DNA of 64,000 nt from Shewanella baltica (GTDB lineage: Bacteria > Pseudomonadota > Gammaproteobacteria > Enterobacterales > Shewanellaceae). How positions within the stretch are numbered: position 1 is the first letter of the stretch; the number at the start of each line of letters is the position of its first letter. Location of the stretch: assembly GCF_900456975.1 (NCBI RefSeq), contig NZ_UGYM01000002.1, positions 3,534,001 to 3,598,000 of the forward strand, written 5' to 3'. Under the pieces are notes generated by a model. The model saw only the letters and a list, made by a program, of their open reading frames with translations. It did not search any database and was not told the origin of the DNA. Positions 16,755 to 26,460 of this stretch are shown here, piece by piece. Both the position numbers and the translations under genes were made by a program.

Positions 16755-17618
16755 ATGTATCGCATCCTTTTTGTCCTCATTACAAGTTTAAGTATTTTGC
16801 CTTCTGTCGGAATGGCGAAAGAAACCTGCGCATCAGAAAATCAGTGTATTGAGATGAACAACTGGGATCTCGGCGTCGCCATTGGCTGGGGACAAAAAAG
16901 CAATCCACTCAAGGATTTTGACGATATTCCACTGTTCTTTATCCCTACAGTGGCCTATTACGGCGAACACTGGTTCTTCGATAATGGTAATTTAGGCTAC
17001 ACCTTAGCCGAGCAAGAAAGCTTCACGTTCAATCTCGTCACCAGTTATAGCTTAGATAGAGCCTATTTCTATCGATGGGACCCATCGAATATCTTTTTGA
17101 ACCGCGGCACACAAGTCGAAGCCAAAGCCATAAATAACATGTCTTTGTCGACAGAACCCGAACGTGAATTTAATTCTTTAGAGACGCGGAACTTCACCCT
17201 ACTTGGCGGTGCCGAAGCATTCATCTATACCCGACTCGGCATTATTCGATTGGCGTACACCCATGATATGTTTAATGTTCATCAAGGTTCAGAAGCACAA
17301 ATAAAATGGACCTATGGCTGGGATTACGATCGTTTCATTTTTGAATTCGCACTGGTGTTTGATTGGAAGAGCCAAGCAGTGGTCGATTATTATTATGGCG
17401 TTAGACCGAGTGAAAACGCCTATTGGAGTGAACAATATCAAGCAAAATCAGGTTGGGATAAAGGTGCGGAAATGACGGCCCGTTATATATTAACTGACAA
17501 TTGGGATCTACTCTTGGCAGTTCGTTACACTCTAATTGCCGATGAGATTGCCGCCAGTCCCTTGTTAGACCAAGACTATAGCAGCACCTACTTTATCGGC
17601 GCAGCCTATAGGTTCTAA
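16755..17618 (+). CDS. MipA/OmpV-family outer-membrane protein
   Basis: A signal peptide (about 1-21) is followed by an outer-membrane beta-barrel of the MipA/OmpV family. Family features include the N-terminal DLGVAIGWGQKSNPL and FFIPTVAYYGEHWFFDNGNLGYTL, the YYYGV strand, and the C-terminal STYFIGAAYRF ending in Phe for BAM recognition. E. coli MipA contacts the murein hydrolase MltA. Related proteins are induced by cationic peptides in some bacteria. At 287 residues it is slightly long. It is first of a four-gene operon with a two-component system, so it is probably a target of that system. Confidence 0.88.
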   Translation: MYRILFVLITSLSILPSVGMAKETCASENQCIEMNNWDLGVAIGWGQKSNPLKDFDDIPLFFIPTVAYYGEHWFFDNGNLGYTLAEQESFTFNLVTSYSLDRAYFYRWDPSNIFLNRGTQVEAKAINNMSLSTEPEREFNSLETRNFTLLGGAEAFIYTRLGIIRLAYTHDMFNVHQGSEAQIKWTYGWDYDRFIFEFALVFDWKSQAVVDYYYGVRPSENAYWSEQYQAKSGWDKGAEMTARYILTDNWDLLLAVRYTLIADEIAASPLLDQDYSSTYFIGAAYRF

Positions 17619-17623
17619 CGTTA

Positions 17624-18034
17624 GTGACGCTGCCTCAGTTAAGCTTGCTTTGCTTTCTTGGTCTAAGCCTCGGCTTGATGGGCCCAAGTTCTGCACAAGC
17701 TAAAACTCGCGACTCGTCACTTAAACTCACACCCGAAATTTGTATTACCAGTTCAGAAACTCAGGCCTGCGACGTCTATATTGAACTGCAGTGGGAGCTC
17801 GCCAAAGATGAGCTTATCTGTATTTTGTCCGACAATGCCGCCTATCCCAAATGGTGCAGTGATTCAGTTTCAACCCATACGTTAAGCATGAAAATCCATA
17901 CCATGACGGATATTCAATTTGTCATGGTGAGTAAAAACAGTAACCAAACTTTGGCTGGTGCCAAACTTAAAATCACTTCTGCATCACAACCTCAGGTTCG
18001 CAGACGTTACCGCAACCCTTGGAGTTTATTTTAA
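17624..18034 (+). CDS. DUF3019 exported protein
   Basis: A protein of 136 residues starting at GTG five bases after the mipA-like gene. The signal peptide (about 1-26, ending SAQA) is followed by a small beta-rich domain with four cysteines (PEICITSS, QACDVYIELQW, ELICIL, KWCSD), consistent with two periplasmic disulphides. It matches DUF3019. Its stop overlaps the start of the response regulator gene, so it is translationally coupled. A periplasmic accessory or sensing role for the two-component system is inferred. Confidence 0.82.
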   Translation: MTLPQLSLLCFLGLSLGLMGPSSAQAKTRDSSLKLTPEICITSSETQACDVYIELQWELAKDELICILSDNAAYPKWCSDSVSTHTLSMKIHTMTDIQFVMVSKNSNQTLAGAKLKITSASQPQVRRRYRNPWSLF

Positions 18035-18738
18035 TGACAAGCCCACAATCGAACCACAGAGTATTATTGGTTGAAGACGACGTTCGCTTAGCAAACTTGA
18101 TTGTAGATTACCTAAAATCCCATGGTATGCATGTTGAAGTTGAACGCCGTGGCGACACAGTATTAACGCGATTAATCAATTACAAGCCAGATATCATACT
18201 GTTAGACATTATGCTGCCGGGCATGGATGGCCTCACCCTGTGTGAGAAACTGCCCGACTATTTTGCAGGCCCAATCCTGCTAATGAGCGCACTTGGCTCA
18301 AGCGAAGATCAAATCAAAGGCTTAGAACTCGGTGCCGATGACTATGTGGTTAAGCCCGTCGATCCTGCTCTGTTAGTCGCGCGGATCAACAACTTACTTC
18401 GTCGTCAGAATCAGCCACCTCAGGCGGAATCCCACTGTTTGACCTTTGGTAAACTGAGTATCGACCCGCATACCCACGCGATTCGCCTCAATGAAACTGA
18501 AATCGATCTCACCAGCCACGAATTCGAGTTGCTGTGGTTACTGGCCTCACAAGCTGGCCAAGTACTCAGCCGTCAGTATATCTATCAGCTGTTACTCAAT
18601 ATTGATTTCGATGGTAAAGATCGAAAAATTGACGTGCGTATCTCTAGATTACGTAAAAAACTCAACGATAATATCGAGACACCTTTCAGAATTAAAACCG
18701 TTTGGGGACAAGGTTACCTCTTTGCTCCTGAAGCCTAG
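18034..18738 (+). CDS. OmpR/RstA-type response regulator
   Basis: A receiver domain with acidic pair Glu14-Asp15-Asp16, phospho-acceptor Asp58 (LLDIMLPGMDG) and Lys in VVKPVDP is followed by an OmpR-type winged helix (about 135-232; LTSHEFELLWLLA, DVRISRLRKKL, TVWGQGYLF). The ATG at 18034 overlaps the preceding TAA (TAATG), giving 234 residues. A TTG start at 18019 is less likely. It is most like RstA and is paired with the kinase 20 bases downstream. Confidence 0.93.
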   Translation: MTSPQSNHRVLLVEDDVRLANLIVDYLKSHGMHVEVERRGDTVLTRLINYKPDIILLDIMLPGMDGLTLCEKLPDYFAGPILLMSALGSSEDQIKGLELGADDYVVKPVDPALLVARINNLLRRQNQPPQAESHCLTFGKLSIDPHTHAIRLNETEIDLTSHEFELLWLLASQAGQVLSRQYIYQLLLNIDFDGKDRKIDVRISRLRKKLNDNIETPFRIKTVWGQGYLFAPEA

Positions 18739-18758
18739 AATAACTAAGCACAGATACA

Positions 18759-20027
18759 GTGAAACGTCTCTTTATCAGTTTATATCTGCTACTCAGTCTC
18801 AGCGTGCTTGGGATTGGCTGGACACTCGACAGCCTGTGGCAGAAAAATGTGGATGACAATAACGCCCTCGATGCGCCATTAGTGGCCTTGGCGCAATTGT
18901 TAGCGGAACTGCCTCCCGATACCCGCCAAAGGTATCTGGAGGCGATCCCAGCCAATCCTGTGATGCCGTTGCAATTGCTCAGTGCCGGTCAAGTCGCGCT
19001 AGCAGACAATCAAGCCATCAGTACCAGTACTGTGTTCACCACCACGACCAATGACGATAACCTGCTGCAATTTATCCGAGTCGGCGATCAAGTCTTAATG
19101 GCGGGGCCGCTGGACATCGATCCCAGAGCTAACCTTCGTAGCCTGTTCACCCTGTTCTTCTATTTATCACTCGCCCTGGTCGCGCTGATCTGGGTTGGCC
19201 CGCTTTCTCGGGATTTGAGCATACTGCGTAAGGCCACTAAAGAGTTTGGCGAAGCCAAATGGGACACGCGGATTACCCTGTCAAATCGCTCTCAGGTCAA
19301 ACCCTTAGCCAATACCTTTAACGAAATGGCGCGACATATCAGCGCCTTGATTGAGAACCAGAAACACCTGTCTAATGCGGTCTCCCATGAGATCCGCACG
19401 CCGCTGGCGAGACTCAAATTCGCCCTTGCACTTATGCCCATGTATTGTCAGCCCGATTCGGACGAACAAAAGCGCCAAGATTTTCTCGATGAGATGCAGC
19501 TCGATATCAAAGAAATGGAAGACTTACTCCAAGAACTACTGACCTACGCCAGCTTAGAGTCCCAGCGAGAAGGTATCCAGTTGGATGAATACGATTTAAT
19601 TAATCTCATCAATCAAAGCATTAAGCGCCTAGAAACCTTAAGTCCAACGCCTATTACCTTAAAGACAGAAGTCGAAAAACTGCCCTTGTTTGGGGAACCT
19701 GCATTGATTGAACGTGCGCTGCAAAATTTACTGACCAATGCCCAACGCTTTGCCCGTACTGAAATCATTATTGAGGTTAAGCAAACGCAGCACAGGGTGA
19801 ATTTAAGTGTGAGTAACGACGGCGAAGCTATCCCCGCGGTGGATTTACCCAAAGTGTTCGAGCCTTTTTATCGCAGCCAATCGGTGCAAAATGGCAATAA
19901 AGGGCATGGTTTGGGACTTGCGATCATCAAACGGATTATGCAGCGACACCAGGGGAATGTCAGCGTCACCAGTAATGCGCAACATACCCGATTTAATTTA
20001 ATCTGGCCGAAGAAACGCAAGCTGTAA
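18759..20027 (+). CDS. RstB-type sensor histidine kinase
   Basis: An inner-membrane kinase of 422 residues starting at GTG. TM1 is at about 4-22, a short periplasmic sensor of about 105 residues follows, TM2 lies at about 128-148, then HAMP. The phospho-acceptor His is in SHEIRTPLARLKFAL near residue 210, the N box is ALQNLLTNAQRFA and the G box GHGLGLAIIKRIM. It completes the MipA-DUF3019-RR-HK operon. The signal is unknown, and the outer-membrane and periplasmic partners suggest envelope sensing. Confidence 0.93.
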   Translation: MKRLFISLYLLLSLSVLGIGWTLDSLWQKNVDDNNALDAPLVALAQLLAELPPDTRQRYLEAIPANPVMPLQLLSAGQVALADNQAISTSTVFTTTTNDDNLLQFIRVGDQVLMAGPLDIDPRANLRSLFTLFFYLSLALVALIWVGPLSRDLSILRKATKEFGEAKWDTRITLSNRSQVKPLANTFNEMARHISALIENQKHLSNAVSHEIRTPLARLKFALALMPMYCQPDSDEQKRQDFLDEMQLDIKEMEDLLQELLTYASLESQREGIQLDEYDLINLINQSIKRLETLSPTPITLKTEVEKLPLFGEPALIERALQNLLTNAQRFARTEIIIEVKQTQHRVNLSVSNDGEAIPAVDLPKVFEPFYRSQSVQNGNKGHGLGLAIIKRIMQRHQGNVSVTSNAQHTRFNLIWPKKRKL

Positions 20028-20028
20028 T

Positions 20029-20134
20029 AGGGATTAGGATAGGGATTAAACGGCTGCGGATCTGTTATTCATCTAACGCGCTAATTCTACAAGCCAGTAA
20101 AACTGGTCAGTTAAACAAGCTAGTTAAACAAGAC
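20029..20134. repeat. Short tandem duplications downstream of the kinase gene
   Basis: Two separate duplications lie in the gap between converging genes: AGGGATTAGGAT / AGGGATTAAACG (12-nt units at 20029 and 20041) and AGTTAAACAAGCT / AGTTAAACAAGAC (13-nt units at 20109 and 20122). Confidence 0.5.
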
Positions 20135-20157
20135 TATTTCACAAATTATTCAACACA

Positions 20158-20463
20158 TTAGTCTAGATCGAAGCCACCAAAATCCAGATCGGCTTCGGGC
20201 TCAGGCTCAAAATTCAACTGCGGATTTAACGCCGCCCTTTCTTGCTCAATTTGCGCTTGCCTTGCTTTCATCATCGCCAACTGGCGACGGCGTTTACGTT
20301 GAGTGCACAGCCGAATGACATCGTACTTTTGCGCATCTGAAAACGTTAACCAATTGAATCTTTCGTCACGGCTTCGCAGGCAACCATTACAGTAACCGCG
20401 CGCATCGGTGGCACACACACCGATACAGGGACTGGGGATATCAAAAAAGGCTAACTGTTCCAT
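20158..20463 (-). CDS. DUF1289 protein
   Basis: The N-terminal half has the family cysteine motif SPCIGVCATDARGYCNGCLRSRDE, likely binding a metal, followed by the conserved FNWLTFSDAQ. The C-terminal half is an Arg/Gln-rich helix and an acidic tail. There are 101 residues. Its role is unknown in any organism I can recall. It is a single gene with its stop near a repeat region. Confidence 0.85.
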   Translation of the reverse strand: MEQLAFFDIPSPCIGVCATDARGYCNGCLRSRDERFNWLTFSDAQKYDVIRLCTQRKRRRQLAMMKARQAQIEQERAALNPQLNFEPEPEADLDFGGFDLD

Positions 20464-20668
20464 AACCCGCCGCTATTCCTCTGTCAAAATGAGCTGTTCT
20501 CAAATGAAGCATGCTCAGATGAACCATGGTTAAACGCCCCATGCCCAAAAAGAAGCTGCCGAATGGCGTTTAAAGCAATTCAAATACAACACACTTATCT
20601 AAAGTACTTGCAGAAACAACCTTAATCAAGGCACATTGAACAGTGTTTGTACAACTTGGAGCACTATC

Positions 20669-21205
20669 ATGGGATACCGTCACTTTGCCAGTCTGCTCGT
20701 CGCCGTTGCCTTATTAAGCGCTTGTAGCAGTAAACCGAAAAACGATTACGATCTCAATTACGACTTCAGCACACTGCACAGCTTTACCCAGCTAACACCA
20801 CAGCCAACGGACGACCCACTCAGCGCCCAACGCATTCAAGTAGAAATCAACAATCAGTTGGCTCAAAAAGGCTTTGTCGAGAATACCCAAGCCCCCGACT
20901 TTAACGTCGCCTACGCCCTACTGACCCAAGATAAACCTAAAGATTCAGGGCTATCTATTGGATTAGGTACTGGCACATTTGGGAGTTCAGGTGGGATAGG
21001 AATAGGTACCAGCGTTGGGGTACCACTGGGCAGTAATACCGCTAAAATTCAAACTATTCATATAGATATTGTCGACCCAAAGACCAAAGCGCTCATTTGG
21101 CGTGGTAGCGACAGTTATGATTTCGATGCAGGCGGCAATGAGAAAGCCCAAGATACCGCCAAAGCCGTCAGTCGGATTTTGGCGCAGTTCCCACCGAAAA
21201 AATGA
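20669..21205 (+). CDS. DUF4136 lipoprotein
   Basis: ATG at 20669 (MGYRHFASLL) gives 178 residues. The lipobox LSAC is at about 16-19, followed by the DUF4136 domain: DYDLNYDFSTLHSFTQL, then AQRIQVEINNQLAQKGFV, a Gly-rich loop, and the C-terminal DTAKAVSRILAQFPPK typical of the family. It is probably a periplasmic-facing lipoprotein of unknown role. A TTG at 20636 would extend it, but the lipobox distance favours the ATG. A degraded copy of its 3' part lies at 26461-26514, beyond the cys genes. Confidence 0.85.
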   Translation: MGYRHFASLLVAVALLSACSSKPKNDYDLNYDFSTLHSFTQLTPQPTDDPLSAQRIQVEINNQLAQKGFVENTQAPDFNVAYALLTQDKPKDSGLSIGLGTGTFGSSGGIGIGTSVGVPLGSNTAKIQTIHIDIVDPKTKALIWRGSDSYDFDAGGNEKAQDTAKAVSRILAQFPPKK

Positions 21206-21220
21206 TCATGAAGAGTCAAT

Positions 21221-21250
21221 AAAAATGGGCGAATTCCGCCCATTTTTATT
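21221..21250. terminator. Bidirectional terminator between DUF4136 gene and cysM
   Basis: AAAAATGGGCG-AATTC-CGCCCATTTTT, an 11-bp stem flanked by A and T runs between converging genes. Confidence 0.9.
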
Positions 21251-21297
21251 AATGAAGAATGCTTGTCGTCAAATAACTTAGGCGAAATATCTTGGAC

Positions 21298-22176
21298 TCA
21301 GGAAAAAAGCCCTGATGAAAGGTAACGATCGCCCCTATCACAAACAATCGCCACGACCACTGAATCTGGATATCGTCTCGCTATCTCCAGCGCAGCAAAC
21401 ACTGCACCACCAGAGCTAACGCCAGCACAAATCCCTTCTTCGCGCGCTAAGGCTCTCGCCATGGTTTTTGCATCTTGCTCTTCAACATCCATGACTAAAT
21501 CTACACGGGATGCATCGAAAATCCCCGGCAAGTAGGCCTGCGGCCAACGGCGGATCCCAGGAATGCTACTGCCATCGGCGGGCTGAAGGCCGACAATCGT
21601 GATGTCAGGATTACAGCTTTTAAGGTATTTAGACACACCCATTATGGTGCCAGTTGTCCCCATGCTAGAGACAAAGTGAGTGATTTTACCTTGACTCTGT
21701 TGCCAGATTTCCGGACCTGTGGTGAGGAAATGCGCATTCGCATTATCTTGATTATTAAACTGATCCAGCACCTTACCTTTGCCTTCGGTTTGTAACTGCA
21801 GTGCCAAATCCCGCGCCGTTTCCATGTTATCCACCAGCATGAGTTCTGCGCCATAAGCTTGCATCGCATCCTTACGCTCTTGGGTCGAGTTTTCGGGCAT
21901 AATCAGGATCATCTTGTATCCTTTGATCGCCGCCGCCATCGCTAACGCAATCCCAGTATTGCCACTCGTCGCCTCGATAAGCGTATCACCCGGGCGGATC
22001 TCTTGACGCAGTTCGGCCTGAATGATCATATTGAGTGCTGCACGATCCTTCACTGAACCCGCTGGGTTATTACCTTCCAACTTTAACAGTACAGTTGAGG
22101 TGCCACAGTTAAGCCGCTGCAAGCGAACCAGCGGAGTTTGCCCAATACAGGCTTCAATTGTCGGAAAGTCAGACAC
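21298..22176 (-). CDS. cysM: Cysteine synthase B (CysM)
   Basis: A PLP-dependent O-acetylserine sulfhydrylase. The B enzyme can also use thiosulfate to give S-sulfocysteine. The PLP lysine is Lys43 in NNPAGSVKDRAA; TSGNTG and the phosphate-binding MGTTGTIMG loop are present. The stretch GLQPADGSSIPGIRRW is diagnostic of CysM over CysK. The 292 residues are about ten shorter at the C-terminus than E. coli CysM. It is divergent from cysP, whose product binds thiosulfate, which fits a shared pathway. Confidence 0.96.
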   Translation of the reverse strand: MSDFPTIEACIGQTPLVRLQRLNCGTSTVLLKLEGNNPAGSVKDRAALNMIIQAELRQEIRPGDTLIEATSGNTGIALAMAAAIKGYKMILIMPENSTQERKDAMQAYGAELMLVDNMETARDLALQLQTEGKGKVLDQFNNQDNANAHFLTTGPEIWQQSQGKITHFVSSMGTTGTIMGVSKYLKSCNPDITIVGLQPADGSSIPGIRRWPQAYLPGIFDASRVDLVMDVEEQDAKTMARALAREEGICAGVSSGGAVFAALEIARRYPDSVVVAIVCDRGDRYLSSGLFS

Positions 22177-22388
22177 TAGGATTATCCTTTACTTGATAAA
22201 AACAACTAAGCGTTAGCCTATTCTAAGTGGGTTAGCATGCACAAACACAGTGAAAATGATCTATGGCATACAATAAATCGCTCATACTTATTCAAAAAAG
22301 TTCTATTTAACTGACTTCTTATAAATAATTACTTCAACTACTCTATATGTCATAACGCTGACAAAGTTGCCAGTTTAAGGAGTAGCAA
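22177..22388. promoter_or_regulatory. Divergent cysM/cysP control region
   Basis: This 212-base AT-rich region separates divergent sulfur genes and should hold both promoters. No strong -35 is visible before cysP, as expected for CysB-activated promoters. TATATG near 22345 is a possible -10. CysB sites are too degenerate to call by eye. A good GGAG ribosome site precedes cysP. Confidence 0.35.
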
Positions 22389-23396
22389 ATGCAAATAAAA
22401 GTGATAAAGGCCCTACTGGGAACGCTCTTTCTGGGAACGTCACTCAATGTGGCTGCCGCAGATCAAACCCTGCTGAATTCTTCTTACGATATCGCGCGGG
22501 AATTATTCAGTGCCTACAACCCCGTTTTCGCCAAACATTGGCAAGAGAAAACAGGTAAAACTGTCGAGATTAAACAATCCCATGCTGGATCATCGGCACA
22601 GGCACGCTCAATTCTGCAAGGATTGCCAGCAGATGTGGTGACGTTTAACCAAGTGACAGACGTACAGGTACTCCATGACCGCGGTAAATTGATCCCAGAA
22701 AATTGGCAACAATTACTGCCTAACGCCAGTTCACCTTACTATTCCACCATCGCATTTTTGGTACGCAAAGGTAACCCAAAACAGATCAGCGACTGGGGCG
22801 ATTTAGCAAGAGATGACGTTAAACTGGTCTTTCCTAACCCAAAAACCTCTGGTAATGCGCGCTACACCTATTTAGCCGCATTAGGTTATGCCCAAAAAAG
22901 CTTTGGTAAGGATAATCAGGCTTCACTGGATCAATTTCTGAAAAAATTCCTCGGCAACGTAGCCGTGTTTGATACTGGCGGTCGTGGTGCAACCACCTCG
23001 TTTGTAGAACGCGGTATCGGTGATGTGCTGATTACGTTTGAATCGGAAGTGAACAATATCCGTCAGCAATATGGTGCCGACGATTACCAAGTCATAGTGC
23101 CAAAAACATCTATTCTGGCTGAGTTTCCCGTCGCTGTGGTAGAGAAAAACGCTAAACGCAACGGCACACAGGAGCTAGCGACTGAGTATTTGAATTATCT
23201 CTACAGCGAAGAATCACAACGACTATTGGCCGGCTTCAACTATCGTGTAAACAACGAAAAGGTTCAGGCTGAGTTTGCTAAACAGTTTCCTACGGTTGAC
23301 CTGCTGACTGTTGAGCAAATCATCGGTGGTTGGGATAATGCCATGAAAACGCAGTTTGCTAACGGTGCAAAACTCGATGAGTTACTCAAGCGCTAA
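22389..23396 (+). CDS. cysP: Sulfate/thiosulfate-binding periplasmic protein CysP
   Basis: The periplasmic substrate-binding protein of the CysPTWA (SulT) ABC importer. A signal peptide of about 24 residues ends at VAAA. The mature start [18 protein letters not shown], then [49 protein letters not shown] and [14 protein letters not shown] follow E. coli CysP more closely than Sbp. The 335 residues are typical. It is first of cysPTWA, separated from cysT by 195 bases containing a strong hairpin. Confidence 0.95.
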   Translation: MQIKVIKALLGTLFLGTSLNVAAADQTLLNSSYDIARELFSAYNPVFAKHWQEKTGKTVEIKQSHAGSSAQARSILQGLPADVVTFNQVTDVQVLHDRGKLIPENWQQLLPNASSPYYSTIAFLVRKGNPKQISDWGDLARDDVKLVFPNPKTSGNARYTYLAALGYAQKSFGKDNQASLDQFLKKFLGNVAVFDTGGRGATTSFVERGIGDVLITFESEVNNIRQQYGADDYQVIVPKTSILAEFPVAVVEKNAKRNGTQELATEYLNYLYSEESQRLLAGFNYRVNNEKVQAEFAKQFPTVDLLTVEQIIGGWDNAMKTQFANGAKLDELLKR

Positions 23397-23429
23397 TTTC
23401 AGCTTGATGCTATAACAGGTTAATATTGC

Positions 23430-23451
23430 AACCCGGGCTCAGTCCCGGGTT
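23430..23451. other. Strong hairpin between cysP and cysT
   Basis: AACCCGGG-CTCAGT-CCCGGGTT forms an 8-bp, very GC-rich stem 33 bases after the cysP stop, with no T run. Its position resembles intergenic stems that protect the mRNA of an abundant binding protein and partly reduce expression of the downstream permease genes. Confidence 0.6.
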
Positions 23452-23591
23452 AAGCAATTTTAGCGCATTGACGAGTGATGATTTTCAAGCAGCGAAGACG
23501 AATTCAATAGTCTTTAACTAAGACAGCCGATCGCTGACGGCAAATACAGCGTATTGGATTAACTCAATTAACCTGACCGGGTGATTATTCT

Positions 23592-24437
23592 GTGATTTTT
23601 AATAACGGGCGTTTACGCCATAAGCGGGTTCTTCCAGGTTTTACCATCAGCTTAGGTGTGTCCCTACTGTTTGTCAGCCTGATCCTATTATTGCCAACCA
23701 CTGGACTGATTATGCAGACCAGTTCAATGAGCTTGTCTGAATACTGGGGCGTCATCACAGATCCTCGGGTGTTGGCGAGTTACCGAGTTACCATTCTATC
23801 AGCACTCACAGCATCGCTATTTAACTGCCTTTTCGGATTATTACTCGCATGGGTGCTGGTACGTTATGAATTCCCCGGCAAACGTATCTTAGATGCATTG
23901 GTGGATTTACCCTTTGCGTTGCCGACCGCCGTTGCAGGTATCACCTTAGCAACCCTGTATGCCGAAAATGGCCAAATCGGTAGTGTACTGGCAGAACTGG
24001 GCATAAAAGTCGCCTATACCCCGCTAGGCATAGTGGTCGCGATGATTTTCACCAGTATTCCCTTTGTGGTGCGTACCGTGCAACCGGTTCTTGAAGAGTT
24101 ATCCCACGATGAAGAAGAAGCGGGCATGACCCTTGGCGCCTCGGATCGCGCGGTATTCTGGCGGATCATTTTGCCGTCATTGTGGCCAGCCTTGATGGTC
24201 GGGACAGCACTGTCTTTTACCCGCAGCCTAGGTGAATTTGGTGCCGTTATCTTTATCGCGGGCAACATGCCCTATATCAGCGAAATCACATCGTTAATGA
24301 TCTTTGTCCGCCTGCAGGAGTTTGATTTTGCCGGCGCCAGTGCCATTGCCTCAGTGGTGCTGATGACCTCGCTACTGCTATTACTGTTAATAAACCTGTG
24401 GCAGGCGCGTTATTTACGCCGCATTCATGGACGATAA
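23592..24437 (+). CDS. cysT: Sulfate/thiosulfate ABC permease CysT (CysU)
   Basis: One of the two inner-membrane permease subunits of the sulfate importer, 281 residues from a GTG start. Six hydrophobic segments are visible. The EAA loop that contacts CysA reads EEEAGMTLGASDRAVFWRIILPSLWPAL, followed by TRSLGEFGAVIFIAGN, diagnostic of CysT. It is nine bases from cysW. Confidence 0.95.
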   Translation: MIFNNGRLRHKRVLPGFTISLGVSLLFVSLILLLPTTGLIMQTSSMSLSEYWGVITDPRVLASYRVTILSALTASLFNCLFGLLLAWVLVRYEFPGKRILDALVDLPFALPTAVAGITLATLYAENGQIGSVLAELGIKVAYTPLGIVVAMIFTSIPFVVRTVQPVLEELSHDEEEAGMTLGASDRAVFWRIILPSLWPALMVGTALSFTRSLGEFGAVIFIAGNMPYISEITSLMIFVRLQEFDFAGASAIASVVLMTSLLLLLLINLWQARYLRRIHGR

Positions 24438-24446
24438 GGAGCAAAC

Positions 24447-25313
24447 ATGAACTCATTTAAGCCCTTAAGAGTCGGTGAAGCCCCTCTTATCAAATGGAGC
24501 CTGATTACACTCGCCGTGTTCTTAGGTTTGCTCTTGTTGCTATTGCCACTGGTGAGTATTTTTCAGCAAGCGTTTGTCGGAGGTTGGGAGCGTTATATCG
24601 GCCACTTAAGTCAGCCAGATTCGCTGCATGCGATTGGTTTGACGCTGATGGTTGCGGCGCTCACAGTCCCGATCAATTTAGTGTTCGGAATTATGCTGGC
24701 GTGGAGTGTCACTCGGTTTGAATACCCGGGTCGCAAGTTGTTGATCACGCTAATTGATATTCCATTTGCGGTCTCCCCCGTCGTCGCAGGTTTGCTCTAT
24801 TTACTGCTCTATGGCAACAGTGGTTGGCTGGGTGAATGGCTATATGAGCACGATCTGCAGATCATGTTTGCTTGGCCGGGAATACTGTTAGTCACCATTT
24901 TTGTCACTTGTCCCTTTGTCGCCAGAGAACTCATTCCATTAATGCAACAACAGGGTGCTTCAGAAGAGGAAGCCGCAGTGATCCTCGGCGCCTCATGGTG
25001 GCAACTCTTCCGCCGAGTAACGCTCCCTAATATCAAGTGGGCACTGATTTACGGTGTGATCCTCACCAATGCCAGAGCCGTGGGCGAATTTGGTGCTGTC
25101 GCGGTTGTCTCTGGCAACATTCGTGGCGAAACCAACACCTTACCTTTACACGTGCAGTTATTGTACGAAGATTATCAGGCCGAAGCCGCCTTCGCGAGCG
25201 CGTCATTACTGGCCTTGATCGCCCTATTTACCCTAATGTTAAAAGCCGTAGTGGAATGGCGACAACAACGCAGTTTATCCGCCAATGACAATAAAGAGCA
25301 GAGCCCATTATGA
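24447..25313 (+). CDS. cysW: Sulfate/thiosulfate ABC permease CysW
   Basis: The second permease subunit, 288 residues. The EAA loop reads [26 protein letters not shown], followed by [27 protein letters not shown] and the family [15 protein letters not shown]. The ATG is preceded by AAGGAG. Its end overlaps the cysA start by four bases (ATGA), so translation is coupled. Confidence 0.95.
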   Translation: MNSFKPLRVGEAPLIKWSLITLAVFLGLLLLLLPLVSIFQQAFVGGWERYIGHLSQPDSLHAIGLTLMVAALTVPINLVFGIMLAWSVTRFEYPGRKLLITLIDIPFAVSPVVAGLLYLLLYGNSGWLGEWLYEHDLQIMFAWPGILLVTIFVTCPFVARELIPLMQQQGASEEEAAVILGASWWQLFRRVTLPNIKWALIYGVILTNARAVGEFGAVAVVSGNIRGETNTLPLHVQLLYEDYQAEAAFASASLLALIALFTLMLKAVVEWRQQRSLSANDNKEQSPL

Positions 25314-26440
25314 GTATTCGTCTTACTAATATTTCCAAGAAATTTGGCAAGTTTCAGGCGCTTTCCCCGCTGGATCTTGATATTCAAGAAGGGGAAATGA
25401 TTGGTCTGTTGGGACCTTCAGGTTCGGGTAAAACCACGTTACTGCGGATTATTGCTGGGCTCGAGGGAGCCGATAGCGGCAACATTTATTTCGGTGACCG
25501 AGATGTCACCCAAGTGCATGTGCGTGAAAGACGAGTGGGCTTTGTGTTTCAAAACTATGCGCTGTTTCGTCATATGACGGTCGCCGATAACGTCGCCTTT
25601 GGACTCGAAGTTATGCCTAAAAAGCAAAAACCTTCAGCGGCAGAAATACGTAAACGCGTGACCCAACTACTTGAAATAGTACAACTAGGCCATCTCGCAC
25701 AGCGCTATCCTGAACAGCTCTCGGGTGGACAAAAACAGCGAATTGCCTTGGCCCGTGCACTCGCGACGCAACCCGAAGTCTTGCTACTCGACGAACCCTT
25801 TGGTGCCTTGGATGCCAAAGTGCGTAAAGAACTACGCCGCTGGCTACGCAGCCTACATGAAGAATTGAAATTCACCAGCGTGTTTGTGACCCATGATCAA
25901 GATGAAGCGCTTGAACTCTCTGATAGAGTGGTGGTGATGAGCAATGGTCATATCGAGCAGATCAATACGCCTGCTGAGTTATACTCGCATCCCAATAGTC
26001 GCTTTGTGTTTGATTTTCTCGGTAACGTCAATGTCTTTGAAGCCAGTTGGCAACAAAAGCGTTGGGAAAATGGCCAAGCATTTTTAACGCCTCCTGAACA
26101 ACAAACATTACAGCAAGATGGTGTGCTCTATGTACGCAGTCACGAATTAGCGCTGTCAAACAAGCCTAATAGTCAGGCAAATTTGCCGTTCGATATTGTC
26201 GCCATGACCCCCATTGGCGCCGAAGTCAGAGTGGAATTAGCTCCACACGGCTGGCATAGCGAAGAGCTGTGGGAAGCCAAGTTCACCCACCATAATCTGC
26301 ATGAACTCGGGTTACAAAAAGGCAGCATGGTTTACGCCACCCCAAGAACCGGTTACTTCTTTGGAGCGCAAGGTGAAAGCTCACCAACGCGTCTAAGCTG
26401 GCCATTCCTGGCACCTGGCAGTCTCGCCTTCGACATCTAA
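25310..26440 (+). CDS. cysA: Sulfate/thiosulfate importer ATPase CysA
   Basis: The ABC ATPase that powers CysPTWA. Walker [10 protein letters not shown] is near 36-44, the signature [15 protein letters not shown] near 135-149 and Walker [12 protein letters not shown] near 155-165. A C-terminal TOBE-like regulatory region (about 240-376) follows. At 376 residues it is slightly longer than E. coli CysA. It is last in the operon, and a palindromic DUF4136 remnant follows its stop. Confidence 0.95.
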   Translation: MSIRLTNISKKFGKFQALSPLDLDIQEGEMIGLLGPSGSGKTTLLRIIAGLEGADSGNIYFGDRDVTQVHVRERRVGFVFQNYALFRHMTVADNVAFGLEVMPKKQKPSAAEIRKRVTQLLEIVQLGHLAQRYPEQLSGGQKQRIALARALATQPEVLLLDEPFGALDAKVRKELRRWLRSLHEELKFTSVFVTHDQDEALELSDRVVVMSNGHIEQINTPAELYSHPNSRFVFDFLGNVNVFEASWQQKRWENGQAFLTPPEQQTLQQDGVLYVRSHELALSNKPNSQANLPFDIVAMTPIGAEVRVELAPHGWHSEELWEAKFTHHNLHELGLQKGSMVYATPRTGYFFGAQGESSPTRLSWPFLAPGSLAFDI

Positions 26441-26460
26441 ATTTCATTCTGATAGAAATC

